Numbered from the stretch's first letter, positions 36,790 to 49,700 are shown. The stretch: 64,000 nucleotides of DNA from Manis javanica (GCF_040802235.1 NC_133156.1:148535173-148599172), one strand, 5' to 3'. A program made the numbers and translations. Notes: generated from the sequence alone by a model not told the origin.

Positions 36790-37370
36790 GTCTAAGACAT
36801 GTCCACAGATTTTTGACACACTTTTTTGGAGGCAGAGCTTAATCTCTACCCTCTCAAGCATGGACTGGACTAACACTCACTTCTAATGAATGGGATGCAC
36901 CATTAGTCAGGGGGGCCACTCCCAGGGTTAAAAAGACTGGGGCTGCATACATTTTGGCTGTTTCTGTTATCCTGACTCTCTCTCCGTGTCTCTCTCTGTC
37001 TCTCTGCCTCTTTTTCTATCACTGGTTCACCCTGTCTGTTTCTTCCCAGTCACTTGCTCTAGCAGAAGCCAGCTGCCATGTCAAGGGTACTCAGGAAGCC
37101 TACAAAGGGATCCCTGTGGTCTGGAGCTCAGGTATCCAACCCGAGCCCAAGACGATCTGAAGCCTGTGAACAGCTGTGTGACTGAGCAGCAGCCTCAGAG
37201 AGCATTCGACCTTCACCACAACCTCATGAGAGACCCTGAGCGAGAATTATCCAGCTAAATCTATCCCCCCAGCCTCCGGACCCTCAAAAACTTTAATAAA
37301 ACATGCTTGTTGTTTTGAGTTGCCAGGTTTGGGAATACCTGGTTATATAGCTAATCAATACGGTACCCAC
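36790..37370 (+). mobile_element. MLT1-type MaLR LTR, sense, nearly complete
   Basis: Sense order is clear: 'tctctctctgtctctctgcc', 'cagctgccatgtcaagggta', 'cacaacctcatgagagaccc', 'gagcgagaattatccagcta' and the LTR end 'ttgttgttttgagttgcc' followed by 'tatagctaatcaatac'. A stop-free 90-codon frame inside it is LTR-derived and not a gene. Confidence 0.8.
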
Positions 37371-37384
37371 AGAAACGTGTACCT

Positions 37385-37690
37385 ATGGCCACTGTAAGTC
37401 CTGTGAAGGAATGTTCAAGGCAGCATCATTTATAGTGTCCCAAACTGTAAATGGCACCGATATTCATAAACAGTAGAATGACTAAATGGGCTGGGGGCAA
37501 CCATTTGTGCAATTCCTTACAGTAGTAAAAACAGACCAAGTGCAGCTGTGTGCATCGGCATGCAGGAATCTCAAAATAGAAATTGAGTGAGCACAGTCAG
37601 ATGAAAAGAATCCATACCACGTACTTTATTTATATAAAGCTCTAAAATAAGATAAGGTTAGAAATAGGTATTTGACAACTTTAGAACTAA
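37385..37690 (+). mobile_element. L1 LINE 3' region fragment, sense
   Basis: Matches the L1M 3' region order: 'atgttcaaggcagcatcatt', 'tatagtgtcccaaactgtaa', 'cagtagaatgactaaatggg', 'ggaatctcaaaatagaaatt' and 'tactttatttatataaagct'. No intact reading frame. It abuts the MLT1 LTR on the left and the hAT element on the right. Confidence 0.8.
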
Positions 37691-37711
37691 ACTGCATAAT
37701 TTACAAAATAA

Positions 37712-37905
37712 AACAGGAGTCTGCAAACTTTTTTGTGGAGGGCTAGGGTATAATTATTTTTGGCTTCATCAGAGTGTGTGTCCTCTGTCACAGCTACTCA
37801 GTTCTGCCATCTCTTTAGCACAAAAGCAGCCTCAGGAAATTCACAAGCAAATGGGCCTGACTGTGTCCCAATAAAACTTTATTTACAAAACAGGCCGCAG
37901 GTCAG
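37712..37905 (+). mobile_element. hAT-Charlie-type nonautonomous DNA transposon
   Basis: Starts 'caggagtctgcaaacttttt' with 'gtggagggctagggtataat', 'cagctactcagttctgccat', 'gcctcaggaaattcacaagc' and 'ccaataaaactttatttaca', ending 'ggccgcaggtcag'. This is the order of the widespread element starting CAGGGGTCGGCAAAC. The right terminal inverted repeat is degraded. No transposase. Confidence 0.8.
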
Positions 37906-38179
37906 TTTAATAGAATGAAATAAAAAGAGAGAGAGAAAGACTAAAAGTTCCAAACTCCCAACTCAGGACTCTGTTAGAATAATAAGTCAATGTGGCTTCC
38001 TGGCATCCAGTCTCCAGGATGAAGGCCTCCTGGTAACATGCTTGGCTGAAAGGCAAGCTTGAGCTGCTCCATGATCTTTTATTGCTGGATTGTAACAACA
38101 GCTTCAACATGAGCTCCTCATTCCATAGTCACCACAAAACAGAGCCTCGATGAAATGACACATGTTGCTGGATAAATCT

Positions 38180-38260
38180 TCCGCAGAATTAACTAATTAA
38201 CTGTGGGAGTTAATTACATCTAGCTTTTGAAATCACTAATGCTATCAAATGATAGCACCA
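38180..38260. promoter_or_regulatory. TTAATTA cluster and GCTATCA palindrome (candidate cis element)
   Basis: 'gaattaactaattaactg' and 'gagttaattac' give repeated GTTAAT/ATTAAC (HNF1- or homeodomain-like) half-sites. They are followed by a perfect inverted repeat GCTATCA-AA-TGATAGC at 38241-38256, whose arms carry GATA/TALE-like cores. Unique sequence. Function inferred. Confidence 0.35.
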
Positions 38261-38521
38261 GGCACCAAGTGAAGGAGGTCATGGGAGGGGTTCCCACGGG
38301 AGAGGTGGGAGACACCGCATGGAGAAAGTGCAAACGGCTGATCCCCTTAGGTGTGGGGGTGCATGTCGCCCACCACATGAGCACCTTCAAGACCAAGTGT
38401 GTGCTTCTACCTGGCCGAGCTTTGACTCGTCGAATTTAGTTAAACAGCAACTTGCACGACACAGACAAAAAGACAAGTGGAGAAAATAATAAATTAGTAA
38501 GATAAAATTAATTAATAAAGC

Positions 38522-38558
38522 AAAGAGGGAGGAAGGGAGGAAGGGAAAGAGGGAGAGC
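38522..38558 (+). repeat. Purine-only GGAA-rich tract
   Basis: Uninterrupted A/G run with repeated 'ggaaggga' words up to 'gggagagcag'. Low complexity and potentially triplex-forming. Confidence 0.75.
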
Positions 38559-38706
38559 AGAAATAGGAAAATGTAAGGGAAGGGTGGGACAGCAGTTGAT
38601 AGCCATGCTGAGCAGCCACCTTTCAGGAGGGGTGTACGGGCACCCCCGCGGAATGGCTTCTTGTCGGGGGGGCATCTGTGGAGCATCTCACACAAGTGGA
38701 GTCCAC

Positions 38707-38768
38707 GCCTGCTTCTTGGGGAGCTTTTCTCCAGAATGCCTGCTTCTTGGGGAGACTTTCTCCTGTCA
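38707..38768 (+). repeat. 31-bp imperfect tandem duplication
   Basis: Two adjacent units share 'gcctgcttcttggggag' followed by 'cttttctcc' or 'actttctcc' (38707-38737 and 38738-38768). Confidence 0.85.
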
Positions 38769-40189
38769 TTTCCTTCCTGATGCACGTAGAGATGATTTCT
38801 GCCTCTGGGAACTTCTGTGTCTCCTGTTTCCAGAGGCAAAACTGAAAGATCTACTTAAATGAAGTGGCGCGAGGGCACTGTGAGCTGCAGCGGCCTCTGG
38901 GCAGCGCCTGCCAGTGCTGGCTCCTTGGAGGCAGTGCGGGCATTTACATTGTCCCCAAGGGTGGGGAACTTAACCCGACAGGGCTGAAAGGACCTCGTGG
39001 CCGTGGACTCTTCACCCCAGGGTCGCGCACTGCGTGCACATGTACACATGACGCTTTGAAGGGCTTGGGGTTCACGTTGGGCAGACCACCCCATACCACC
39101 TGTCACACTTACAACAAAGCTACTTAAGCACCATATGTCAATATCGAGCATGTGATTCATATGATGAATTCAGCCCAGGAGAGGGGCTGGCAGTTGTGTG
39201 TAAACACGGAACCCATGTTAAAAGGAAGAGCTGTGAATGGAGTCAAATGTTCTGCAGGAGAGATGATCGCTTTCTTTTCTGAATTCACATCTGTGGTCTG
39301 CAGGGGTGTTTCACCCAGGAGCTCCAGGCTGGTGCCTGCTGGACTGGCTGCTCTGCCCTGTCCTTGGCTCCTGTCTGCCCTTATGAGAGCAGGCACATCT
39401 GAAGGACAGTGCACTCATCAGAATGCAGGTCAGACTCAAGAAAAGCTCTGACTGGCACTTTTTCATCTTAGCACCTGCTTGTGTGGCAGATGAGTGTCCA
39501 CTCGAGAAGGAGGGTTTTGAGGGGCTGGGCTAGGGGGTCTGAGCCCTAAAGGGCATTGAGCAGTGTGAGGCATATTTTCAGGCATTGCTTGCATACTGTG
39601 TGACATGTCACCTCATGTCCAAGGACATTAGTGCAGTCATAAATATTTAAATGCTGGTCATTGTGAGCTCATTCAGACTGATGACCTTTCAAACAGCATG
39701 ATTCATTGACATGGTCCATTTTTCATTCTCATAAAATAACTTACTTCTTTAAAAATCCCACCGTTTCCTCCTCTCTCCCTTCTTCTGACAGAGGCTCCTT
39801 TCCAAAGATGAAGTGAGAAACTGGATTTGCTGTGTCAGGGAGATGAAGCAGGAAGCATCTCTGGGCCAGGGCTTTGCACCATGTCTCTGGTGTGGCAGAG
39901 GGGTCACCTGGGAGAGAACACAGCACAAGATGCCACCTCATCCTTTAGCAAAGACAACAGGTGCACTTAAGAAGCCCACATCAAGAGGTAGTGGGTCACT
40001 GATCAGGCCAGTGATCTGACAGGCAAATCCCTAAGTCCAAGTCCCCGTGTGTTCCTGCCCTAGGCCACTTAGGGAAGTCCTTTCGGCCTTTAGCCCATGA
40101 GGTGTGCCCCAGAAGGGCCCTGGCTATTCTGCCTCCTTCAAAGACTGTTCCCAAACTGCATCCTGGCTTTGTTTCTCCTTTTCTTAAAA

Positions 40190-43100
40190 AATCAGAAACA
40201 AAAAGCCTTGGCTGAGTTAACTGGATGAATCCCCTTTCCAGTATAAAGGGGGACTGGTAGAAGCAAGCTGGAGTGCAGTCAGATCCTTCTCAGAAGGGCT
40301 GAGCAGCAGCTTTTCAAGGTGCAGATCCCTTTGATGACTTGATCGCCTGATGAGCAGACCGCCAGCAAGTGGGATGAGAGCCCACCGGGCCGGCCGCTCT
40401 CCACTGGCTCCAAGTGCTTAAGTGCGGATTCCAAGAGAAGAGTGCCCCTTGGACGTCATGATTCTGGAGATAAAATACTGGGAAAGGAAAACCAAAATAA
40501 ACCCATTCAGCAGGAAATGTGGAGTGACTTCTATTTCAATCTTCTCTTTGAAACCTCAGGCTTACAGGGGGCATGAGTACACAAACCTCTTCCTAGCTCC
40601 GGGGGCTCAGGTCTCTTCCCACTGTCTTCATTTGTACGTCTCTGATAGTTCAGTTCTGTTTTTAAAGATTTTATAATTGTTTCCTTTACCCTTCCCCAAA
40701 TAAACCCCCTCTGTGAGGGTTATAAAAAGCCAGACATGAAGAATGCAGACTGAAAAGTAACAGAGAACTCCTTGGCTGAGGACCTCAGGATTCTAAATGT
40801 AAATCCTGGACGGCCCTCCAGGTTGCCCATCTCCCTGCTGTGTGTCTTCAGAGGGGGCAGTTCACATGGCATCAGTGGGGATGGAACCCAAGGTGCAGGC
40901 CATCCTGGGGAGGAAGTCTACCATGCCGCTGTGGCTTTTAAAATCCTTATGATCCCCCATGAAGTTGTTGGAATACGTGTGGCCAGTGTGAATCTGCTGT
41001 AAAAGGTGAGCTCCATAAGGTCAAGCCCTCCCAGAATGTCCAGTGGGAGATGGGCTTGGGGAGCACGCACCTGCTGGCACCTCCCACTCCTCCCCAGCAG
41101 GAACCTGTACTCACCAGGTGTCTCCAAGCAAAGAGGGGCTGTCCTTAAAGCAGTGCATCCTGGCCACAGTGAAGGTGTGGCACCTCCAGAGGCAGCCGGG
41201 TGCCCACGATGGGGCCGTGCTCATGGCCACGAGCAGAGGACGTGGGCGCTGCATGGATGGATCTTCTTCTATTACCTGGTGGCTGCTGATAGACATTCAT
41301 TCTATCAGAGCATTAGGGCCATTTTTCACTCACTTGAGACAAGTGTCTCTCAGCTTTTCCAGATCATATCTGCCTGTGGCTGCTTTTTCATTGCTGTTAC
41401 CCCACCTGGCGTTTCAGAGGATCGTTCCTGAAGGGGAGCATTCACTGCCTCCAAGCACAGAGCTCTTCCAGGGGTCAAGGCCCTGCTGTCCCCACTCCAG
41501 TTTCCTAAAGCTGCAATGAGAAGTGGGGCCCTGGGGGACTTGGGCAGACTCTGGGCTCCTAACGTCCTGACAGCACATTAGAGGGCGGCCTTGGAGTGGG
41601 GGCAGCTGGCAGTCATCTCTAAATGCAGAGAGTGACATAGAAGGGGACTGAGACTGGCATGAGAGAAACCACCTCTCCGGACTCTTTAGTGACTTGAGGA
41701 AGAAGCACATGGCCATGGAGGAGAGAGCGCCCGCAGTTCCTGGGAGGGCAGGCCGAGGGGTCCCTGTAGCCTTAGAAATGTCACTGATGCCAACACTCAG
41801 GTGGGCTTTGGAAAGAAAGAGAAGCTGCTTGAGGCCCATGAAAAAGTACTGGATCAAACTCACCTGTAAAAACAAAACAAAACAAAAAGTGAATGAGTTT
41901 TTTCCTGTTTTCCAAGTGTAATATCTGTATGGACATTTTCTAGGTAAACATACAAATACATTATCTATAAAACACAGGACCTGAGATATTTGAGTAAATT
42001 CCCTTTGATTTTTGAAACATCAACAGGGAAGAATGCATCTTAAGAAAAAGTTACAGTAGCAGATAACTCTTTTCACCCAGTTTTACCCTGGAACGTTCCA
42101 GCTCATGAAGTAATACAGGTATCCAAGATGAGATGTTTCCTATCCTATCTTACAGGGAAAATGATGGGGAGTCAGTCATTTCGTTACAAACTAGCACAAC
42201 TTTTTCACTTATCTGAAATGATTCTGGTTCCAGGGATGTAAGTCAAACCTTGCTATTACTTGGCAAAACTCAGAGAACTCAGCCCATGTGGAGCTGGTGG
42301 CGGATCGCCGGGTCCCAGTCTCCAGCTGTCCAGGCCGTCCCCACTCCACAGCTGCCCAGGCCTGCTGGCGAGCCCACCCCAAACCGACGGGTAGACTGTG
42401 TGGCGATATGCCCTCAGCTTGTTTCTTTCCCCTTTGAATTCTCCCATTCAAGAGAGGGAACATCTCCTGTGGAGGAATTCTGAGAGGTCTGTGCACACTT
42501 CCGCCTCCCCTAGTTTGGAGTAGACTCTTCCTTCCTGATTGCGGACTTCACAGGGACTTCTTCCCAGAGTGTGTAGTAGGGGAAGGGGGAAGGGGTGTCA
42601 TTTTATGGCGGAGAAGCCTGACGCACATGACCTCAGCCAGTGGCCAAGGTCAACACTCCCAGTGATAAGCCATGTCCATGCATGGGCCCTGGGTACAAGG
42701 TGGTGGCAGTGGCACTTTACCTCTGGGTCTTCCATCCGAGAACTCCTAACCCCAGGCATGGGCAAGATCCTGAATAGAAAAGCAGACAAATTCCAGCTGA
42801 GGAACAGGCCACAAATTACTTGAACAGAGGTCCTCAAAACTGCCAAGGCCGTCTGAGCCGAGGCAAGTCCTGGAGCCAGCACAGCTCAGGGCAGCCCGGA
42901 CCCAGCGGCATGCAGTGCCGCACTCTGGATGGGATGCTGCTGAGGGGCAAGGTCCCCAGGAAGGCTGAGGTGGGTCAGAGTGCAAGGTGTGAGGTCCCGA
43001 GAGTGAACCGGGGCTGGCTCCTCACTGTGCTGAACACGTGGTGGTGATGTCAGCCATCGGGAAACAGGAGCTCTCTAGGGGACTCTTCCAACTCTCCCTA

Positions 43101-44079
43101 ACTCTAGAAGTGCTCTAAATTTAAAATATATATTAAATGTTAAAAAAAAAATGTTCCTAGGGACAAAGCTCTCACATCCGAGACTGATCATCTTAGCTGT
43201 CTTTCGGGTACCATCTTGTCACCGGCAGCATTAAACCTGCAGGACAATCCCCGTTCCCTTGCGCACGTGCCTCAGCGTTACCAGGAAAGGCTGTGCTGTG
43301 TTCTGCCAGCTGCCGGCTAGCTTCTCAGCCTGCCATCGGGGCTTCACCAGCTCCCCACACATGGCCGTCATGCTCCCTCCACAGCACCCTGCTCGGTGTC
43401 ATGCTGCCCGGGTCAGGGGACAACATGCCTGTCCTGGGTCGCTCGCCCTCCCCGGCCACGGACGCGGCCCAGCACTCCTGTCCTCAGGGAACACTGGTCG
43501 CCCTGACTTCTCAGGTGCCTCCCTCCCCAGATTCTCCTCCTCCCCGCTCCCGGTGTCTCCTGCTGGTTCCATCTCTTCTCTAGTATCTACTCACCGTCCC
43601 AAGTGTATTTATTCCCAAACGGAGTCATTATACACTCTGGGCCACATGGTCTCCCACAGGGCTGCACGGACTGCACAGCCCCCAGCTTCCAGGTTTGAAC
43701 CCCAAGACTGAGCCTTTCCTGAGCAGCTGGGAGAAATGTTACATATGCAAATAAGGGCACCTTTTTCCCCAGAAACATTCTAATGGCTCCTCCTACTCTT
43801 AGATGAAAATCATGCAGGCCCGTCAGGCCCTGTCTCCAAACTCGGTTCCAGCAGAGACCCTCTCCCATCCCCTGTGGGCCTGGGGCACCTTTCCTGTCCA
43901 TCCTTGTTCCTGTGCTCTGACTTCGATGGTGAGTGCACACCCCCCACCCCACCCCCCTGCACCCTCCCTGTGGGATGACATCAGGTCACCGCAGTTCCCG
44001 GCTCACTCATCACCCTCCGGTGCTCCTTGGCGGCCCGGCCTCAGCCGGCACTCCGGTCACACTCTGCTTCACCACCTGC
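40190..44079. other. Gene-free DNA, possible L1 remnant
   Basis: Mixed composition with GC-rich pieces at 41010-41260 and 43250-43560. 42740-42900 ('aaattccagctgaggaacag', 'cctcaaaactgccaaggccg') resembles an L1M 3' UTR but is weak. Overlapping frames up to 158 codons (41043-41519) have no domains. Confidence 0.45.
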
Positions 44080-44178
44080 CCCTTCCTTATCTGCTTTTCA
44101 GATGATAGAAGTTCCGATAAACCACAGGCTTTGTCTGTCTTGTTTCAGCCATATTCCCAGTGTTAGGCAGGCACTCCT
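44080..44178 (+). mobile_element. L2 LINE 3' end, sense
   Basis: 'ttatctgcttttcagatgat', 'ggctttgtctgtcttgtttc' and 'cagccatattcccagtgtta' then 'ggcaggcactc' follow the L2 3' end, but diverged. Confidence 0.5.
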
Positions 44179-45090
44179 AACATTTCATAGCTAATCCCTT
44201 AGTGAACAAGGCAGGGAATGAAGCATTCTCTTCCCTCTGATATTCCTGAAGGTGTTTAAGCAATCTTCCTCTTTTCTGGCCCTGTCTAGCATGTCAGGAG
44301 ACCCGTCAGTCCACACCACCTGCCTTGACACCTCTTCCGCCCACTCTCTAATTCTGAACAATGTCAGGAGCGATTCTGGAACTGTCTTCACAGGGCCACT
44401 GGCAGTTCTCTAATGGCAGAGCCCCATGGCCTCACCCCAAGCCTCTCGGCCCCCTGTTCTGCCCGGCCCACAGTTCTGGCTGCTGCCAGCCCCGGGTCCA
44501 CTACTTTGACCTGTTGTTTATGACCTCTTCAAACTAAACGGAGCCACTGCAGAGGTCCTGGCCTTTAGCTGCCCATGGCTGCCCTCCTAAGTCCACAGGC
44601 TCCCCAGGGAGCTCCAGGCTCTATAACGGTGACAGGCTTCCTCTCAAAACCCAGTCTTAAAATTTTAACCACATGCTTGGAAATCTAAACCCAGATAACA
44701 AGCCTGTACCCTGGACTGAAAATATCCTGAACACCATTTGCCAGATTAACTTGTCCAGACCGGCTTCCCCTGCCTCCGCTCCTCACCCTGAGAGCTCAGG
44801 GGCTAGTCTCCTTCTGGGCTGCCTTCTGCCCACAGACACGCGGTCATGGCCCAGGCAGCAGGGATCCTGTCCACCCTTTGTGTCTGATGTGTGTCTTCTT
44901 CCCCCCAACCTCCACCTAATTCTTAGAAATTGAACACAGTCTTCATCTTTGAAGTAAGAGGGATTTTGAAACAGCGTCCTAATAGCTGATGTGCTTGCTC
45001 TCTAAATGACTTAACCCCAGGCTGGAGTTGAGTGCTCCCAGGCCCTGCCACACTACTCACACTGTGAGGGAAGGCCCATCAATCAGCCCC

Positions 45091-45116
45091 GGTGGGGGGG
45101 GGTGGGGGGTGGGTGG
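45091..45116 (+). repeat. G-run cluster, quadruplex-capable
   Basis: GG-T-G9-T-G6-T-GGG-T-GG. Long G-runs separated by single T can be divided into four G-triplets with short loops. Confidence 0.7.
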
Positions 45117-46052
45117 CATGGCACCTGCAGACACAGTCAGGGTGCCCTCTCCCCTGCCTCAGTGTGGAGAAGCGCTGTGTTCTTGGGGCTCCACGAGCAT
45201 CTGGGAGGACATTTTTGTCTTGGAGTCCCAGAAGGTGGCAAGAATGGGCTGAAAAGCAAATTTGCAGGTGAGGAAACTTTGGAATGAGATGTATCTAAAG
45301 GGACTAAGGTGACATATGGCAGTTTGGGGGAGGGGGATCTCCCATGTAAACAAAATCTGTGTTTACAGCTGAAAGGCAGAGGCTCTCAAAGTCCTGCCGG
45401 ATGTCCTGAGACCCGGAGGAGGCCTGGCCAGCCCAGGGAGGCTAAATGAAGTTTTTCTTTCTGTGAGGTGCTGGAGTGACACACAGAAACCTGCTCCCCT
45501 TGTCTCCTATTGAAGACCCTCAGAGCAGGAAAGCCCACTCTTGTCTGGAGGGGTAATATCCTATGTGCAACAAGGGGCAGGCCCATTGAGCCTGTCACCA
45601 GCGGCTCTATTAGAAACACTCAATGCTTTTCCAGAGCTACATGGTGCGTGCTGTAATTCCATTTTCTCCATGACTGCGGGAAAGGGAAATCAGGTAATTA
45701 AATGTGAGAAATCAGAGGCCGGCCGGGAGCCCTTTCTGCTCAGTTAGCTTTCCCAAAGCAGCTGCCCAGCTGTGGCTACCCAGGCGGGCCAGGGAGGATG
45801 GTGGGACTCACAAAGGCTCCGTGATGCCGGACGCACCATGGAGCGGAGCATGCAGCTCGTTGTCAAGACCCAGCAAGCCAGCCATGTCCTGCTCAAGTGT
45901 CCCCACTTCCCGTCTACTTGAAAAGCTCCGGTGGGCCGGCCCTCCGTCACAGCGACACGCTTTGTGCTTCTGGGCTCCATTGTTTGGGGGCAGATGTCAT
46001 GGCCCTGGGGGCGTGGCTGGAGCCCCAAAGTGGACAAGCGAAAGGACAGGAA

Positions 46053-46072
46053 GGGGGGCAGGGGGCAGGGGG
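46053..46072 (+). repeat. (GGGGGCA)n short array
   Basis: Three runs of five to six G separated by CA. A short tandem of the heptamer gggggca, quadruplex-capable. Confidence 0.75.
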
Positions 46073-46760
46073 CACTGGCTACTGCTGGAGCCGTTTCATG
46101 GGCTTTCTTCGGATTCGGGCAGCAGTCAACATGTGTAAGATGAAATTCGTCTGGAAACTTGGTTGAAGTTGTTAAAAATGCTGGCCCTGGAATTCAGACC
46201 TCCAAAATCACTAGCTAAAAGGAAATCACTTGCTGGGCTTCAAGAATTAGGAGCAACTCTGAAGGAACTCACTGTGAAGGCCATGAGGTATGAGTTGCCC
46301 AGAGCACACTGAATCTGCCGGTTGCAACAGATGGTTTATGAAGGACACATCACCTGTTTTGTTTAGGTGGGTTGGGTGTTAATATAAATAACTATGCTTG
46401 ACATTTCAATTTAGTTCTTACAGCTTTTAATACATTTTTAGACTGTACTCTTCTACACATAATTTACTTCTTGGGGTTTCATTATAATAAGAACTCTGAT
46501 GGGAAAAAATGTTCTCATTTATGTGTAAATTTTGTTAACAGTGTATTTTGCATAATCATGTTCTTCCAATGTTGTTGTTTCCAAGTCGACATTTTTAAAT
46601 TTTACGTGTTCAACTATTCTTCTTTTTTTAAAATGGCCATGAAAGCAGAATGTGATGTGGCTTAATGTCCACAGACACAGTTGAAAGTGATGAAGGGCAA
46701 ATTGGGCACTAGATAACACATTGGTCAAGTCGGGATATGTTTGTGGTTAAAATACTGCAG

Positions 46761-49700
46761 TATGATTGTGCACAGGTTTGATTTTACCAGAATGGTACCA
46801 CAGTCTGTCCAGCCCCCTTACAGAACAGCCGAGCCAGGAAAGGCCTCCGATTTTGTGCCCTGCAAGCCAGCAGCTTCTGTGGTGCCATATGCTGCTATCC
46901 ATGGGACACCCGTTTAGAAAGGCGGCCTGCCCTCCGTCTTCTCCTCTCAGCGGGCCACTCATGCTGGCCTCGAGACAGGGCGAGCTCCCTACTGGCCAGG
47001 CTGTGTGTGCCACCCTCAAGCAGGCCAGCCTCTGGGTCCCTGTCCTGTTCTTTTCTGAGCTGCCTTGTCCTGCCACTCACTCACTGGGACACCCGCATCC
47101 CTCTCTAAGACAGACTCAGAGAATCAGAGAGGGACATCTCATATTTCAGAACCCAGCTCACCCAAGCCTCCAAAATATTTGTGGACAAACTTAATGACTG
47201 TTGCTCCATTGCTCACGAAGCTGTGAAGGATATTCTTACGCCAAACCCAGAAAATAGACAGCAGGACTAAAAACAGGAGAGTTATTTGGGGACTATTACT
47301 GATTATTCATCATCACTTAACTTTGAGCATTTTTCGAAAAGGAAATGAAAAATCATTCCTTAGGGTAATGGATCTAAAGCCCACTTTGCCTTCTCCCACT
47401 ATACCTTCTTTCCAGGTGGAAAATCTGGGCTGTGACTCGCCCGCAGTGTCCAATGGGGTCTTAGAGGCCAGTCGGGCTGCCCTCCTCATGTTGCCTATAT
47501 GCACGCATCTGAGAGTAGAATGCCTTTGTGCAAGGCTGGAATTCAAAGCTACCAAGTAGTAACTATTTTAAAAGACGTTTAACAGACCTGTTTTCTGATA
47601 CTGTTAATACAAAATGTCAGCTGGGAGCCCGATGTTAGGGTTGAGCACAATCACTTGCTCCTGTTTGACTTGACACATCACAGCTGGGAGCCAACTTTGG
47701 TGGAGAAAACCAAATTTCACATTGTCCTGCCTGACACGGAGTCACAACCATTTGTTTATGAAATCTGTTTGAAATGTGCTGCTCTTGCCTTCAGCTGGTA
47801 GACATCGGGAGCTGGGGTTCACTTGGCGTAGCTCAGAAAATCCAGTAACAGAGAAAGTGCAGCAGAAAGCATGGAGTGTGAATCCCCTGAAGGATTTCTG
47901 AATATTTACAATCTCCCTACTCTTTTGCAGAAATGTGTAATAATTAAGTGATTTCATGCTCGCCCATGAGAACATGAAGCATGATGGGCTGCAAACCCTT
48001 GGGCTTCAATGGAGGGCAGCAGCTAAAAGTGATGCCATTAAAGAGTTGTCGTTATAAAAAGTGCTGTGTTTCTTAGCCTAGGAACATGGTGACTGTCTGG
48101 CCTGATAGGGACTTGTGAGGGAGGTACCCAGCACATACTATACAGGACCCTGCTTTTTTTTTTTTTTCTGAGATGGGAATTAATTTAGTTGTTCTCAATA
48201 TAAAGAAACGGAATCACAACCGTGCCTCCAGTGGTGAGGGATGGATGGGGACTTCCATTCTATGGTTTCAGCTGCAGAATTGTTCCTTTAAACAGGGTTT
48301 TTATCCAGCTGTCTCTCTGAAAGGGGATTGAAAAGGAAAGCATGAAACCCACTGCTTCTTGGAGCCACTGAGCCAGCATGGGACCAAGATCAGCTGGGGA
48401 TGGCCCTTCCCACTGAGGCTGAGAGTACAGCACTCCCCATGGCCCCAGCGCTGCTGCGGGCGGAGACAAAGGACTCCTGGTAGCAGCCGAGTGGAGTGTA
48501 GGCCACCCTGACTCTATCTGGGGACTTGAGGTCCACAGGAGAACTAAAACCAAGATTGGGGGTGGAATTTTTCATGAGTTCTGGTTTCGGGTCTGTGCCA
48601 ATATGTCTGTATCATCTGTGCCAATATGTCTGTATCGTCTTGCTTGGAACATTGTAAAACAAATGAGCAAAGGAGTGAGGGGCCGTATCTCCCGCCGTCT
48701 CAAGGAACATCATGAGTGATGTGGAGATCAATTGGTGGGCAGGTGTCTGTCCTGCAACAAGCACAAGCTTGTTCAGCTTACCGGGGGCTGGGACTCCCTT
48801 GGCAAACTTGCCAACACTCCGACACCGGCACATTTTCAGCACGTGAGCCGTGAAGAGCACATCTAGACAGGCTCTCTGAAGGTGAGTACGGAGCGTGCAC
48901 ACAGCAGGAAACTCAGAGGTCCCACTGTCACAAATCGGTAGCCATAGCGAGAGCAAAAGGCTCTGATTAAGGACTCCCCAGGTGGTCGGGCGTGGCTTCA
49001 TGGACCTACTAAAGAAAGACAAAAACAAGAAACTTAAATGTTGGCTTAACCTATCCATGTTATTAAAAGACAGATGGAGAACACAAATTGGATACTTCAA
49101 AATTAGGAATAATTTATGGTTGAAAACCCAAATCAAATTCTCTTCACTGTTGATCTTCTTACTAACAGGTATTTTAATAGTTAATTACCAGTCAGGTAGT
49201 TAGCCCATTTCTTAACTCAATAACTCGATGCTTTGTATTGAGGTCTGTTATGCTCTGATAAAGAGTGCCTTTGCTGAGGGCTGGGAACAGCTGAGGGATG
49301 ATATTTGGAAGAAGTTTCCCTAAATATGTTCATCAATGGAGCAGGAAAGGGGGACTGATGATCCCACAGCCAGCAAGACAGTGCTTCTGCTGCCCTCCCC
49401 CAAATCCCTTCCCAAGCATTCCACATCCAACCTCATTCTTTCTAGCGTAGAGCAATGACCCGCAAACAAACAATCAAACGTTGCTTTAAAGGAAAGGTAG
49501 TGCCAAATTAGGGGATTTGCAATGGCAGGAAGGTGTCCTCAATGTAGTACAAACAGCCACTGCAAAGTCACAGTCAGGAGGACCCGGAAAGCCACCCGTG
49601 GTGCCCAGCGCTTTGCCCTCCGCCTGCAGACGCACCCGGGGAGTCCCTTCTTCAGCGCCTCTGGGATACGGCCTTGAACTTCTTGCCTCCCTTAGGCTGG

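Larger units (their letters stand above)
37906..40189. other. Gene-free unique DNA
   Basis: Contains candidate element 38180-38260, a purine tract and a duplication (listed separately). 39600-39611 is the palindrome GTGACATGTCAC. 40010-40100 faintly resembles a sense MIR. No gene. Confidence 0.5.
44179..46760. other. Gene-free DNA with G-run clusters
   Basis: Unique. G-run clusters at 45091-45116 and 46053-46072 are listed separately. 45590-45715 is a unique block with 'ggtaattaaatgtgag' that could be a conserved element. 46390-46630 is AT-rich. No gene. Confidence 0.5.

Noticed and set aside
37000..37258. 90-codon frame
   Set aside because: Lies wholly inside an MLT1 LTR.
48154..48178. Antisense Alu suggested by T15 plus 'ctgagatggg'
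   Set aside because: The following sequence does not continue as Alu.
48612..49136. 174-codon minus-strand open frame
   Set aside because: No domain. It starts in ordinary AT-rich DNA and its end runs into a 23-bp tandem duplication.
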